Shown one piece after another: positions 63,771-64,000 of a stretch of 64,000 nt of DNA. Every line of letters begins with the position of its first letter. The stretch's first letter is position 1. The notes under the pieces are model-generated. The model ran no database searches. It worked only from the letters and a program-made list of their open reading frames with translations, and was not told the origin of the DNA. Both the position numbers and the translations under genes were made by a program. This DNA is from Amphibalanus amphitrite (lineage: Eukaryota > Arthropoda > Thecostraca > Balanomorpha > Balanidae). Where the stretch lies: NCBI RefSeq assembly GCF_019059575.1, contig NW_024882036.1, positions 186,001-250,000 of the forward strand, written 5' to 3'.

Positions 63771-64000
63771 CTGAAACAGAAAACGATGGGACCATCAGTG
63801 GCCTGTCTTCCTGTTCCCTGCTAAAACGTCTTACTTATTCCCTTTCGCAACTCTCTTCATTTTCTGTGATGGACCTTCTTTCCACCTCCGCCTGTGTCCA
63901 AAATCCCTCTAGGTTTTACGCTAGAACTCCCTCCCCGTTCTCCATCAGTCTTTCTGCAGTGTCACTGCACGCCGACTATAAGCCAGTCATTATTGCTGAA

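Noticed and set aside
62454-63824. 456-codon plus-strand frame over the helicase
   Set aside because: Antisense of the helicase exon, which has all SF1 motifs in order.

Overview
The window looks like nuclear DNA from an arthropod, probably a crustacean. The species cannot be named from the sequence. Supporting signs are spliced genes with GT/AG introns, TATA/Inr promoters, a cuticle-type secreted protein whose 12-nt first coding exon ends inside the signal peptide, a DEG/ENaC channel, a fibrinogen-related lectin gene, eukaryotic tRNA genes, long (CT)n/(GA)n runs and many transposon remnants. No CRISPR array, bacterial operon, LTR retroelement or other virus-like element was seen.

Layout. 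2.4-4.7 kb (+): a TATA-driven gene for a secreted Gln/Phe/Gly-rich structural protein. 6.3-8.7 kb (-): a two-exon gene for a secreted repeat protein with a C-terminal hydrophobic segment, not recognised as any family. 9.5 kb: tRNA-Asn. 10-11.2 kb: a foldback element with ~179-bp near-perfect inverted ends. 12 kb (+): a possible small membrane-protein exon. 14.0-18.9 kb (+): an FKBP prolyl isomerase of the 'plant-type' FKBP12 class. 19.6-55.8 kb (-): a 36-kb gene whose 13 coding exons encode SH3, MyTH4 and FERM domains matching the tail of myosin XV. Its introns hold most of what lies between: an opposite-strand DEG/ENaC gene (43.4-45.2 kb, two frameshifts), a fibrinogen-related lectin gene (48.4-49.2 kb, one stop and one frameshift), a LINE with two further elements nested in it (26.2-29.7 kb), TTAA-flanked elements at 47 and 50-51 kb, and SINE-like repeats. 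58.5 kb: tRNA-Thr, with a tRNA-Trp-like relic at 59.0 kb. 59.3-60.7 kb (-): a two-exon coiled-coil protein gene. 61.9-63.8 kb (-): the last exon of an IGHMBP2/SMUBP2-type SF1 helicase that runs off the right edge.

The most unusual observation is in the myosin-XV-like gene. At six exon boundaries the intron beside the exon is filled with tandem copies of that same boundary: the exon end plus its 5' splice site at four, or the 3' splice site plus the exon start at two. There are from 2 to about 15 extra copies. The gene therefore carries arrays of look-alike splice sites beside its real ones. The only related pattern elsewhere is transposon-end duplication, so this does not look like general genome slippage.

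Other points of interest: the myosin-XV-like gene shows no motor domain within the window. A 791-codon ATG-initiated exon in the middle of the gene ends in a phase that would splice into the MyTH4 exons, suggesting an internal promoter and a second N-terminus. Two families of TTAA-flanked elements share an odd architecture: poly-G hairpin ends, a doubled terminal repeat on one side only, and a body dense in AGGTCA half-sites.
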